NCBI GenBank assembly: GCA_965117035.1
Contig: OZ220748.1
Span: 310,001 to 374,000, forward strand
From: CAZENU01 sp965117035
GTDB taxonomy: Bacteria > Chloroflexota > Dehalococcoidia > Lucifugimonadales > CAZENU01
Reading direction: 5' to 3'
Length of the DNA stretch: 64,000 nucleotides
The notes beneath the pieces were generated by a model that was given only the letters and a program-made list of their open reading frames with translations, had not been told where the DNA came from and searched no databases. This document shows, in pieces, positions 48,852 to 57,297 of this stretch; position 1 is the first letter of the stretch; each line of letters opens with the position of its first letter. The position numbers were made by a program, and so were the translations under genes.

Positions 48852-51074
48852 ATGGCATCCAACGTCGTCCTCTCTACCAAGGAATACAAGGTCGTCGGCA
48901 CGCGGCCCATACGCCATGACGGCTACGACAAGGTCACCGGCAAGGCGCAGTACGGCGCCGACGTCAGCCTGCCCGGAATGCTGCACGGCAAGGTGCTGCG
49001 AAGCCCGCACGCCCACGCCCGCATCGTCTCCATAGACACGAGCAGGGCGGAGGCGCACCCGGACGTGGAGGCGGTTGCTACGTCGGCCGACCTGGCGGAC
49101 GCGGGCGGCGACCTGGCGAAGCAGCAGGCCAGCGACAAGATCCTGGCAGGCGCCAAGGCGCTCTACAAGGGCCATCCCGTCGCCGCCGTGGCCGCGAGCA
49201 CGGCGCACGTCGCGGAAGAGGCGCTGGCGCTGATAGACGTCGAGTACGAGGTGCTGCCGGCCGTCACCGACGTCCACCAGGCGACGGCGGACGGCGCCCC
49301 GCTGCTGCATGACGAGTACGAGGGCAACGTCGAGAGCCACGACGAGCTGTCCATCGGCGACATGAAGGCTGGCTTCGAGCAGGCCGACGTGATCGTCGAG
49401 CGCGAGTTCACGACCAAGACGGTCCACCAGGGCTACATCGAGCCGCACTCCGCCACCGCGTGGTGGCTGCCGAACGACCGGATCACGCTCTGGCAGTCCT
49501 CGCAGGGCCACTTCCAGATCGGGGAGGGCACCGCGGCGGTGCTGGGCATCCCGGCGTCGAGCATCAAGGTCATCCCGCTGGAGATCGGCGGCGGGTTCGG
49601 CGGCAAGACGCTGACGTACCTGGAGCCGATAGCCTGCGTGCTGTCGCGCAAGTCGGGCCGGCCCGTGAAGCTGACGATGACCCGCACGGAGGTGATGGAG
49701 GCCACCGGGCCGACGTCCGGGACGTACCAGAAGGTCAGGATGGGCGCGACCAAGGACGGGAAGCTCGTCGCGGCCGAGGCGGAGCTGAAGTACGAGGCGG
49801 GCGCGTTCCCCGGCTCGCCCGCGGGCGCCGCGGCGCAGTGCATGTTCACGCCGTACGACATCGAGAACGTCTACGTCGACTTCTACTCCATCGTCGACAA
49901 CAAGCCGAGCACCGCCGCCTACCGCGCCCCCGGCGCGCCGTCGGGGTCGTTCAGCGCGGAGACTGTCGTCGACGAGCTATGCGAGAAGCTCGGGATGGAC
50001 CCGCTGGAATTCCGGCTGATCAACGCGGCGAAAGAGGGCACGAAGCGGGCCACGGGACTGGTCAACCCGGTCATAGGCTGCGTCGAGACTACGGAAGCCA
50101 CCAAGGCCCACGACCACTGGACTACGCCGAAGCCCGAGGGCCCGAACATCGGACGCGGCGTGGCGTCCGGCTTCTGGATCAACGGCGCGGGGGCGGCCTG
50201 CGCCACCGCCAACGTGAACTCGGACGGCACCGTGAGCCTGACTATCGGCTCCATGGACATCGGCGGCATGCGGCCGGTCGCGGCGCAGCAGTGCGCCGAG
50301 GTGCTAGGCATCCCGGCCGAGGACGTGAACCCGCAGGTCGGCGACACCGACTCGATCGGCTACACGTCGATGACCGGCGGCAGCGGCGCGGCATTCAAGA
50401 CGGGCCTGGCCAGCTACGAGGCCGCCCAGGACGTGAAGCGCCAGATGATCGAGCGCGCCGCGCTGCTCTGGGACGCGTCGGCCGACGACGTAGAGCTGGA
50501 GGACGGCGTCTTCCGGCACAAGTCCGACCCGGAGCTGAGCCTCAGCTTCAAGGAGCTGGCCGAACAGGTGCAGGACCTGGGTGGGCCCGTGGTCGGGCGC
50601 GCCAACCTGAACCCGAGCGGCGCCGGAAGCGCCTTCGCGACGAACATCGTCGACCTGCAGGTCGACCCGGAGACGGGCAAGGTCGATATCCTGCGCTACA
50701 CGACCGTGCAGGACGCCGGCAAGGCCATCCATCCAAGCTACGTCGAGGGCCAGATGCAGGGCGGAGCGGTGCAGGGCATCGGCTGGGCGCTGAACGAAGA
50801 GTACTACATGAGCGACGACGGGGAGATGCAGAATACGAGCCTGCTCGACTACCGCATGCCCACGGCGCTCGACCTGCCGATGATCGACACGGTGATCGTC
50901 GAGGTGGCGAACCCGGCGCACCCGTACGGCGTGCGGGGCGTGGCGGAGGTGCCGCTGGTGCCGCCGCTCGCGGCGGTCGCGAACGCCATCTACGACGCCA
51001 TCGGCGTGCGAATGTACCACCTGCCTATGAACCCGGCCTCCATAGTGAAGGCCATCCAGAGCAACGGCGGATAG
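48852..51074 (+). CDS. Xanthine dehydrogenase family molybdopterin-binding subunit
   Basis: This is a 740-residue large subunit. The N-terminal half (RHDGYDKVTGKAQYGADVSLPGMLHGKVLRSPHAHARI) is the aldehyde oxidase/xanthine dehydrogenase a/b hammerhead. The molybdenum-cofactor domain follows with GGGFGGKTLTYLEP, AYRAPGAPSG and QGIGWALNEEYYMSDDGEMQN. It should hydroxylate an aldehyde, purine or aromatic carbon. The iron-sulfur and FAD subunits are not adjacent on either side, which is unusual. Its end is followed by a GC hairpin. Confidence 0.92.
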   Translation: MASNVVLSTKEYKVVGTRPIRHDGYDKVTGKAQYGADVSLPGMLHGKVLRSPHAHARIVSIDTSRAEAHPDVEAVATSADLADAGGDLAKQQASDKILAGAKALYKGHPVAAVAASTAHVAEEALALIDVEYEVLPAVTDVHQATADGAPLLHDEYEGNVESHDELSIGDMKAGFEQADVIVEREFTTKTVHQGYIEPHSATAWWLPNDRITLWQSSQGHFQIGEGTAAVLGIPASSIKVIPLEIGGGFGGKTLTYLEPIACVLSRKSGRPVKLTMTRTEVMEATGPTSGTYQKVRMGATKDGKLVAAEAELKYEAGAFPGSPAGAAAQCMFTPYDIENVYVDFYSIVDNKPSTAAYRAPGAPSGSFSAETVVDELCEKLGMDPLEFRLINAAKEGTKRATGLVNPVIGCVETTEATKAHDHWTTPKPEGPNIGRGVASGFWINGAGAACATANVNSDGTVSLTIGSMDIGGMRPVAAQQCAEVLGIPAEDVNPQVGDTDSIGYTSMTGGSGAAFKTGLASYEAAQDVKRQMIERAALLWDASADDVELEDGVFRHKSDPELSLSFKELAEQVQDLGGPVVGRANLNPSGAGSAFATNIVDLQVDPETGKVDILRYTTVQDAGKAIHPSYVEGQMQGGAVQGIGWALNEEYYMSDDGEMQNTSLLDYRMPTALDLPMIDTVIVEVANPAHPYGVRGVAEVPLVPPLAAVANAIYDAIGVRMYHLPMNPASIVKAIQSNGG

Positions 51075-51082
51075 CACGCGCG

Positions 51083-51107
51083 GGGCCGCGCCGGCACGGC
51101 GCGGCCC
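51083..51107 (+). terminator. GC-rich hairpin after the xanthine dehydrogenase gene
   Basis: GGGCCGCGCC (51083-51092) and GGCGCGGCCC (51098-51107) form a perfect 10-bp stem with a 5-base loop, 9 bases after the stop. No U tract follows. Confidence 0.55.
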
Positions 51108-51240
51108 ACCTTAGCCGTCCGACGATGTCCTGGCGAGCCGCGCGAGCGATCCTCTGCGGCCGCAGGGCCTGTCGACCTCCTCGCGTGACAGTTGTTGCTG
51201 TCCGGAACACCGTTGTTCATGTGTCCAGCAAACACAAGGT

Positions 51241-51645
51241 ATGCAAACTAGCCGCAGTAAACCGCCGGGGGAGCCAGTGGAAGTCGGCAGCCAGGACGCG
51301 AGGGAGCTGGAGCTACTGGAAGAAGGGCTGTGGCGGGCCGAAGTGCGCTTCAATCCGCAACGGATGGAAGACATCCTCGCGCCTGACTTTGTTGAGTTTG
51401 GACGATCCGGCCGGATCTATCCGCGTCGTGACATCATTGAGACACCTGCGCGGCCCATAGATGCCCGGCTGCCTCTGAAGGAGTTCAAGGCTCGCTTGCT
51501 GGCGCCGGATCTCGCGCAGGTAACCTATGTCAGCGCCGTGACATACGAGGGAGCAGAAGAGGTCGCCAATCGCAGTTCAATCTGGTCGCGGACAGAGGAC
51601 GGGTGGAAGCTCAGGTTCCACCAGGGCACGGCGATCTCAAGTTGA
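51241..51645 (+). CDS. DUF4440/SnoaL-like (NTF2 fold) protein
   Basis: This 134-residue protein: DARELELLEEGLWRAEVRFNPQRMEDILAPDFVEFGRSGRIYPRRDII, then TYVSAVTYEGAEEVANRSSIWSRTEDGWKLRFHQGT. This is the NTF2-like cone fold of the DUF4440/nuclear-transport-factor-like group, which has small-molecule or structural roles. It is lower in GC than neighbours. The ATG at 51241 has no strong ribosome-binding site. Confidence 0.8.
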   Translation: MQTSRSKPPGEPVEVGSQDARELELLEEGLWRAEVRFNPQRMEDILAPDFVEFGRSGRIYPRRDIIETPARPIDARLPLKEFKARLLAPDLAQVTYVSAVTYEGAEEVANRSSIWSRTEDGWKLRFHQGTAISS

Positions 51646-51711
51646 TCGGAGACCTGCCTCACGCCGCGCCCGGGTCGGCAGCGGGCGGGTCTTCGCTCAG
51701 CGAGCCACACA

Positions 51712-52659
51712 CTAGCCCGCCGACGGCTCCAGGTGCGGGACTACGTCCTCGGCCAGGGCGTCGAGGTGCTCCATGTGGTCGAACGCGTGGTTGAGCATGA
51801 GCATCTGGGCGCCGGCGTCGAGCACCTTCTGCAGTCCCTCGACGCACTGCGCGGCGCTGCCCCAGACCGACACCTGGGGGCCCAGCTGCGGGCGCGGCGC
51901 GTAGCGGGCGCCGAACCAGTCGCGCAGCCGCTGCTCGGCGCGCGGCCTGTCGTCGTCGACCGCGACGTAGACGCGCTTGGCAATCGGGAACGTCGCGGGG
52001 TCGCGGCCCGTATCGTCCATCCTGCGTTGGATGATCTGGACGTGCTCTGAGAACTGGGCGGTGGTCGTCGAGCCGGCGCCCATCCAGCCGTCGCCGTGGT
52101 CGACGGCGCGGCGTAGCTGGTCCGGGTGCCTGCCGCCGAACCAGACGGGCAGGGGCTGCTGCGCCGGGCGCGGCGCGATCCATGCCCCCTCGAGCTGCCA
52201 GAAGCGGCCGTCGAAGTCGACAGTCTCCTGGCTCCAGAGCGCCCTCATCAGCCGGAGCCCTTCGAGGAAGTGGCCGACCCGGTGGGACGACGGGCCGTCC
52301 AACGCGCCGTAGTCCGCCGGCCGTCCGCCCAGCGCGATGCCTGGGATCAGTCGGCCCCCGCTCATCGCGTCGACCGAGGCGATCTGCTTGGCGAGCAGCA
52401 CAGGGTTGCGGGTCGTCGTGATGATGACGGCCGCGCCCATGCGGATGTCGGATGCGACGGCGGCGACGTAGCTGAGGAGCGCCAGCGGCTCCAGCACGGG
52501 CGCCTGGCCGATGATCTGTTCCTGGACCCAGAGGCTGTCGTAGCCGAGCAGCTCGGCGCGGGCGACGAAGTCGCGCACCAGCGCCATGTCGACCGGATCG
52601 CCTCCGGTGAAGACCTGCGGTATCGCGATGCCGCACGGGACGGTGCAGTCGGCGATCAT
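51712..52659 (-). CDS. LLM class flavin-dependent oxidoreductase (F420/FMN type)
   Basis: This 315-residue luciferase-like monooxygenase fold protein begins ADCTVPCGIAIPQVFTGGDPVDMALVRDFVARAELLGYDSLWVQEQIIG. It has LLAKQIASVDAMSGGRLIPGIALGGR (the common phosphate-binding stretch), PLPVWFGGRHPDQLRRAVDHGDGWMG, and a C-terminal AGAQMLMLNHAFDHMEHLDALAEDVVPHL. The TIM-barrel family uses reduced F420 or FMN. A second, longer member is at 59.2 kb. The promoter is at 52704-52712. Confidence 0.9.
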   Translation of the reverse strand: MIADCTVPCGIAIPQVFTGGDPVDMALVRDFVARAELLGYDSLWVQEQIIGQAPVLEPLALLSYVAAVASDIRMGAAVIITTTRNPVLLAKQIASVDAMSGGRLIPGIALGGRPADYGALDGPSSHRVGHFLEGLRLMRALWSQETVDFDGRFWQLEGAWIAPRPAQQPLPVWFGGRHPDQLRRAVDHGDGWMGAGSTTTAQFSEHVQIIQRRMDDTGRDPATFPIAKRVYVAVDDDRPRAEQRLRDWFGARYAPRPQLGPQVSVWGSAAQCVEGLQKVLDAGAQMLMLNHAFDHMEHLDALAEDVVPHLEPSAG

Positions 52660-52703
52660 GGGTCTGCGCCTCCTCGCTTGCTGAGACCTGGCTGGCCGCG
52701 GGG

Positions 52704-52712
52704 ATTATAGCA
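52704..52712 (-). promoter_or_regulatory. Extended -10 promoter of the monooxygenase gene
   Basis: Minus strand TGCTATAAT, 45 bases before the ATG at 52659, with GAGGAGG in the leader. Confidence 0.55.
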
Positions 52713-52729
52713 ACGACCCTGAGACACTC

Positions 52730-52738
52730 TGGTACACT
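52730..52738 (+). promoter_or_regulatory. Extended -10 promoter of the sialidase-like gene
   Basis: TGGTACACT, 31 bases before the ATG at 52770; CAGGAAAG provides a ribosome-binding site. Confidence 0.45.
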
Positions 52739-52769
52739 CGCCGCACTCTCGACGCAGGAAAGCGCCGCC

Positions 52770-53852
52770 ATGAAGCACTCCGTGATATTCAAAGAGAAGG
52801 GCGTCTACGGCGCGTTTCCGATCCTGGACCATCTGCGGGACGGCCGGATGACGATAGGTTTCAGCCGGTCTGACTTCCACGACCACCATGCCGTCGGCGA
52901 GTGGACCGTCCTCGTCTCCGACGACGAGGGCGACACGTGGACGCCGACCGACGATCCGACGCTCCCCGCGGTCTGGCCCGGCGCGACCACCAGGGAGCGC
53001 AGCGACCGCTTCGCGGCGACGATGTCGGACGGCTCCTGGGTCTGTGCGGGCAAGGTCGGCGGCGAGGTGTGGCCCGCGTCGCGAAGAGAAGAGGCATCCA
53101 GGAGAGGCCTGTCGGTCCGGGAGCACCCGCTGGGCGATGGCCGTATTGTCGTCAACGCGCCGACGCTGTTCGTGCAGCGGTCGGAGGATGGTGGCCGGAC
53201 GTGGCAGCGCAGGGAGTGGGACGTCCCCGGACTCCGCGGCATTGGGTTCTCACGGCCCGCGGTGCTGATCGACGGCGCCATCCTCGCGCCGGTCTACGGG
53301 ACCGTGGCGGACGGGGCTCCCCGCGTCTTTGTCTGGAGGGGCGTCAACGGCGGCCGCAGGTGGAGACTCCACGGCGTGGGCACTCCCGGAGGCGAGTCGG
53401 CCTTCCTCGAGACGGAGCCCGGCCGCGTGCTGTGCCTGTCGCGGACGGACTACGGGGAGTCAGGGGGACATCTCGTGCAGATGTGGTCTGAGGATGCGGG
53501 CGCGACGTGGTCGGAGACGCTGACCGCCGAGGTCTGGACTCCGAACTCGCCTCCGCACCTGGTCCGGCTTCGGGACGGCCGCGTGCTGCTCACCCACGGC
53601 TACCGTGCCGAGCCCATGGGCATCCGGGCCGTGTTCAGCCGCGACGGCGGCGAGACGTGGGACGTCGACGACACGGTCGTGCTACGGGACGACGGCGGCC
53701 ACGCGAGCGAGCTGCGGCCGGAGGGCTCGGCCGGGTCGGACATCGGCTACCCGCACTCGACCCAGCTATCGGACGGCAGCGTGCTGACCGTCTACTACAT
53801 CACCCTCGAAGACGGCATAACCCACATCGCCTCGACCCGCTGGGACCCGTAG
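52770..53852 (+). CDS. Sialidase/BNR-repeat beta-propeller protein
   Basis: This 360-residue protein has several Asp-box (BNR) motifs: SDDEGDTWTPTDDP, RSEDGGRTWQRREW, SEDAGATWSETL and SRDGGETWDVDDTV. It has a terminal catalytic-like YPHSTQLSDGSVLTVYY. This is a six-bladed sialidase-type propeller; without the full Arg triad confirmed, it may be a glycosidase or just a binding protein. No signal peptide. It ends at a hairpin. Confidence 0.85.
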   Translation: MKHSVIFKEKGVYGAFPILDHLRDGRMTIGFSRSDFHDHHAVGEWTVLVSDDEGDTWTPTDDPTLPAVWPGATTRERSDRFAATMSDGSWVCAGKVGGEVWPASRREEASRRGLSVREHPLGDGRIVVNAPTLFVQRSEDGGRTWQRREWDVPGLRGIGFSRPAVLIDGAILAPVYGTVADGAPRVFVWRGVNGGRRWRLHGVGTPGGESAFLETEPGRVLCLSRTDYGESGGHLVQMWSEDAGATWSETLTAEVWTPNSPPHLVRLRDGRVLLTHGYRAEPMGIRAVFSRDGGETWDVDDTVVLRDDGGHASELRPEGSAGSDIGYPHSTQLSDGSVLTVYYITLEDGITHIASTRWDP

Positions 53853-53860
53853 GAATGGAG

Positions 53861-53894
53861 TGCACAGATTGAAGCGCCACTTTCAATTTGTGCA
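53861..53894. terminator. Hairpin between convergent genes
   Basis: TGCACAGATTGAA (53861-53873) and TTCAATTTGTGCA (53882-53894) pair with one G-T position and an 8-base loop. It separates the sialidase-like gene and the ABC permease and is AT-rich enough to act in both directions. Confidence 0.7.
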
Positions 53895-53938
53895 ACTGTA
53901 CTATCTGCGACGAACGGTCTGCCGCGCGTGCGAGGCGG

Positions 53939-54736
53939 CTAGCGGCGGGTTACGCGGCCGCGGAGCGCCCAGAGGGCGAGGGACAGGCTGACGGCTCCGA
54001 CGCCGGTGACGGAGGCGAGTCCGCGGACGAGGGCGGGCCAGTCCCAGCCGGCGATGATGAGAGAGCGGAGCGCTTCGAGCAGGTAGGTGACCGGGTTGTA
54101 CGTGGCGATCGTCGCCATCCAGTCGGTCATCGCGTCGATGGGGATGAAGATCGGCGTCAGGAAGATGAACGGGAAGAAGAGGACGAAGCTCGTGTTCACG
54201 GTGGCGGGGTTGCCGGTCTTGAGCGCGATGGCGTAGGGGAAGCCCGCATAGACCAGGCTCCAGAGCGCGGCGATGGCTACGAAGGCTAGGATGCCGGGTA
54301 TGCCGCTCTCGAAGCGCACGCCAACGGCGAACCCCATGATCAGGACCGGGATCGAGAGCGCGACTACGAGCGCGACATCGGAGACCATCAGGCCCACCAG
54401 CAGCGCCGGCCGGCGGACGGGCGTCATGGCGAGCCGGTCGAAGTAGCCGCTCTGGATGTCGAGCACGAGGGTGACGGCGCGCGAGACTCCGGTCACGGCG
54501 AAGATGATGGCGACCGGGAGCTGGAACGCCCTGAAGTCGACCTCGCGGCTCTGCTCGACGATGTCCTCGAACGCGCCGATGTTGACCGCGAAGAAGAAGA
54601 CGGGAATGATGAGCGCGGGGATGACGGTCTCCGGGTCGCGTGTGACCGAGCGCAGGGCCCGCGTCGCCACCGACAGGACGTCGCCTATGTATCCGCCCTC
54701 GCGGGCCCGGACCTGGGCTGGAGCAGTTGCCGTCAT
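53939..54736 (-). CDS. ABC-2 type exporter permease
   Basis: This 265-residue integral membrane protein has about six helices: PALIIPVFFFAVNIGAF, AFQLPVAIIFAVTGVSRAV, ALLVGLMVSDVALVVALSIPVLIMGFAVGV, ILAFVAIAALWSLVYAGFPY, FVLFFPFIFLTPIFIPI, and the C-terminal pair. It matches the DrrB/ABC-2 family with the typical YNPVTYLLEALRSL near the end. It works with the ATPase gene upstream, whose stop it overlaps by 4 bases. The substrate is likely a drug or lipid. Confidence 0.92.
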   Translation of the reverse strand: MTATAPAQVRAREGGYIGDVLSVATRALRSVTRDPETVIPALIIPVFFFAVNIGAFEDIVEQSREVDFRAFQLPVAIIFAVTGVSRAVTLVLDIQSGYFDRLAMTPVRRPALLVGLMVSDVALVVALSIPVLIMGFAVGVRFESGIPGILAFVAIAALWSLVYAGFPYAIALKTGNPATVNTSFVLFFPFIFLTPIFIPIDAMTDWMATIATYNPVTYLLEALRSLIIAGWDWPALVRGLASVTGVGAVSLSLALWALRGRVTRR

Positions 54737-55689
54737 GCCGCCTCCTCGCTCGCCCCGAGGCGGGCGCCCGTGTAGTGCAGGAATACGTCGTCAAGGGTGG
54801 GCGTCCTCAGGACCAGCTCTCGCACCGTAGCGCCGTGGTCGTTGAGGGCGATGGCCGCGGGCCCGATGAGCCTGGCGCCGTCGGCCACGCTCAGGGTCAG
54901 CTCGTCGGCGTGCACGCTGACGTTGGAGACGCCGGGCAGCCGCTCGCAGACCTGGGCGGCGTCGGCCATCTCGCCGTCGATCTTCGCGATGATGACGTCG
55001 GATCCGATGGCCCGCTTGAGCTCCGCGGGCGAGCCCTCGGCGACGATCCTGCCCTCGTCGATGATGCCGACGCGCCGGGCCAGGTGGTCGGCCTCCTCCA
55101 GGTACTGGGTCGTCAGGAAGACCGTGACGCCGAGGTCGTCGTTGACGCGCCGGACCTCGTCCCAGACGCGGGCCCGGCTGATCGGGTCGAGCCCGGTGGT
55201 CGGCTCGTCGAGGAAGAGTATTCGGGGCCCGTGGATCAGGCCGGCGGCGAGGTCGAGCCTTCTCTTCATGCCGCCGGAGTACGTGCCGATGAGGCGGTCT
55301 ATGGCGTCGCCGATGTCTACGAGCTCGGCCATCTCCTCTACGCGGCGCCTGACGTCCTTGCCGCGGAGGCCGTAGAGGCGCGCCTGGAGCCGCAGCAGCT
55401 CCCGGCCGGTCTGCTTGGCGTCGAGGGCGGCCTCCTGGAGCGCGGCGCCGATGCGGATCCGCACGGCGTTGGGCTCCTCGACGACGTCGTGGCCGGCGAC
55501 CCGGGCGCTGCCGGCCGTCGGCAGCAGCAGGGTGGTCAGCATGCGGAGCACGGTAGTCTTGCCGGCGCCGTTGGGCCCAAGGAAGCCGTATATCTCGCCG
55601 TTCGAGATGGCCAGGTCTATCGCGTCGACCGCCTTGACGCTGCCGAAGTGCCTGGTGAGGCCGTTGGCCTCGACCGCGTAGTCGTTCAA
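54733..55689 (-). CDS. ABC exporter ATP-binding protein (DrrA-like)
   Basis: This 318-residue ATPase has Walker A GPNGAGKTTVLRML, signature YSGGMKRRLDLAAGL, Walker B ILFLDEPTTGLDP, switch His replaced by Gln in FLTTQYLEEADHLA, and a C-terminal DUF4162-type domain (VSNVSVHADELTLSV). It fits daunorubicin-resistance/antibiotic exporters. The TTG start at 55689 has GGAGG at a spacing of 8. It is co-transcribed with the permease from the promoter at 55.72 kb. Confidence 0.93.
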   Translation of the reverse strand: MNDYAVEANGLTRHFGSVKAVDAIDLAISNGEIYGFLGPNGAGKTTVLRMLTTLLLPTAGSARVAGHDVVEEPNAVRIRIGAALQEAALDAKQTGRELLRLQARLYGLRGKDVRRRVEEMAELVDIGDAIDRLIGTYSGGMKRRLDLAAGLIHGPRILFLDEPTTGLDPISRARVWDEVRRVNDDLGVTVFLTTQYLEEADHLARRVGIIDEGRIVAEGSPAELKRAIGSDVIIAKIDGEMADAAQVCERLPGVSNVSVHADELTLSVADGARLIGPAAIALNDHGATVRELVLRTPTLDDVFLHYTGARLGASEEAA

Positions 55690-55722
55690 GTGTCGTCCCT
55701 CCGGGTCATGCGCAACCCGCCA

Positions 55723-55767
55723 ATGCTAGCAGGATAGTGGATAGTGGGTAGTGAATAGTGGATAGTT
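55723..55767 (-). promoter_or_regulatory. ATCCACTA-repeat element plus extended -10 upstream of the ABC exporter
   Basis: Minus strand: TATCCACTATTCACTACCCA and more repeats, followed almost immediately by the extended -10 TGCTAGCAT (55731-55723). Over 30 bases it matches the block before hflK at 28 positions. Confidence 0.5.
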
Positions 55768-55857
55768 GAAGAGTCGGGGCGTGGCTGTAGTCGTCATGGG
55801 AGAGAATAGCACACGCGTGCTACTGGGCTCAAGGGCCGCCGTTTCGCAGGGCAGGGC

Positions 55858-56607
55858 CTACGACGCGAACAGGCGGTTTCTGCCGGTGTATTCGATCCTG
55901 TGGGAGTAGTCGGTGACGGTAGTGCGCGAGGCGCCCCGGCCCACGGAGATGGGTCTGCGCAGGATGAGCTCGCCACGGTCGAACAGGTTGTAGACGACGT
56001 GGGCGACGTCGAACCGCGCGATGGCCGGCTCCGCCGTGGAGGCGAAGTCCGGCACGATGATCGGCCCGGTGTCGACCTGGTACCTGGTCTGGCTCGGCAG
56101 TACGTTCATCGTCTTGACGGGGTATTCGAGAACGGCGCGGGTCCCTGACGCCTCGTCGACAAGCTCTGTGCTTGCGGTCAGCGGCCGGTTTTCGAGCGTG
56201 GCGTCGACGACGGCCTGCGGGTCTGCCAGCTCTGTGAAGCTATCGAAGCGGCTTATGTCGAGCGTCAGGTCCGCCCACCTGTCGGCGTGCCGACCGACCT
56301 CGTCCAGGACACGGCCACCCGTCGTGTTCAGGCCCGCGTCGTCCAGGTAGTCAGGATCGCTGACCCAGTGCTTGCGGAATATGCGGTAGTCGGTGCGGCC
56401 GAATATGGCCCGGAAGTCGTAGTTGGGCATGACGATGAGCTGGCCGTCGGAGTGGGTGTGTTCCGCGCGGCACGGGGCAATGAGGTAGTAGTCGTCAGCT
56501 TCGCCAGCATCGTCGATGAGCGTGCAGGCGGCCTCGATGTCTATCCGGGAGATGCTGCCTCCGCTGTCGCCGAACCATGTCATGTACGAGTTGGCGAAAT
56601 CGATCAT
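55858..56607 (-). CDS. Unknown 249-residue protein
   Basis: The ATG at 56607 has GGAGG upstream. The protein begins MIDFANSYMTWFGDSGGSISRIDIEAACTLID, with DDYYLIAPCRAEHTHSDGQLIVMPNYDFRAIFGRTDYRIFRKHW and a C-terminal DYSHRIEYTGRNRLFAS. It looks like an alpha/beta soluble protein; no family was recognised. It is transcribed opposite to its downstream neighbour, with 340 bases between. Confidence 0.7.
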   Translation of the reverse strand: MIDFANSYMTWFGDSGGSISRIDIEAACTLIDDAGEADDYYLIAPCRAEHTHSDGQLIVMPNYDFRAIFGRTDYRIFRKHWVSDPDYLDDAGLNTTGGRVLDEVGRHADRWADLTLDISRFDSFTELADPQAVVDATLENRPLTASTELVDEASGTRAVLEYPVKTMNVLPSQTRYQVDTGPIIVPDFASTAEPAIARFDVAHVVYNLFDRGELILRRPISVGRGASRTTVTDYSHRIEYTGRNRLFAS

Positions 56608-56639
56608 GGGTATCCTCCATGCGCGATACGTTGGGTGCA

Positions 56640-56860
56640 AGGGCCATATCTTACTGCAACACCCTCGGTTCCTCGCGGCCCGAGGACCCGCGCATCCAAG
56701 TGTAGCGGCGCCATGAGTCCGTCCCTCGATACGCGCCGAAGGGGCTTCGGCGCTACTCGGGATGAACGGGTTGTGTGTCCGGGGTCGAAGTAGGCACCGT
56801 GTGTTTCGACCGGGGTGCCCAACTCCGGGTGACCCGACCGAGCCGAGGTTCCTGCGCTTG
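56640..56860. other. Intergenic stretch with repeat-like sequence
   Basis: No gene is visible. It contains CTCGATACGC and CGGCGCTACTCGGGATGAACGG, of the look of dispersed intergenic repeats. Confidence 0.4.
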
Positions 56861-56948
56861 ACCGGTGGGCCGGGGCGCGCCTAGACTGAGGCCCGGTTGG
56901 ACGCGGGGCCGTGCCGGTGAGTACGCGGCCCGCGCGAGAGGGTCGTCG

Positions 56949-57278
56949 ATGGCGTATTCGGAAGAGTTGGCGGAGCGGGTGAGGGCGCACCTCCAGGATG
57001 CGCCCGACTACGCCGAGAAAAAGATGTTCGGCGGCATGGCCTTCATGGTCCGGGGGCACATGTGCGCCGGGATCCTCGGCGACGAGCTGATGGTCCGCGT
57101 CGGCAAGGAGATGTACGACGACACGCTCGACCGCGACCACGTCCGGCCGATGGACTTCACCGGCCGTCCGATGACAGGGTTCGTCTGCGTGGAGCCTGAC
57201 GGGGTCGCCAACGACTCCGGGATTGCCGACTTCGTGGAGCTCGCGCTCGAGTTCAACGCGACGATGCCCGCGAAGTAG
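56949..57278 (+). CDS. TfoX N-terminal domain protein
   Basis: This 109-residue protein: MAYSEELAERVRAHLQDAPDYAEKKMFGGMAFMVRGHMCAGILGDELMVRVGKEMYDD, with GRPMTGFVCVEPDGVAND. This is the TfoX/Sxy N-terminal domain, here alone as in many small proteins of unknown role outside competence regulation. The start follows CGTCGATGG and is the only one giving the family N-terminus. Confidence 0.88.
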   Translation: MAYSEELAERVRAHLQDAPDYAEKKMFGGMAFMVRGHMCAGILGDELMVRVGKEMYDDTLDRDHVRPMDFTGRPMTGFVCVEPDGVANDSGIADFVELALEFNATMPAK

Positions 57279-57297
57279 CCTCGCACGGAGAACAGGG

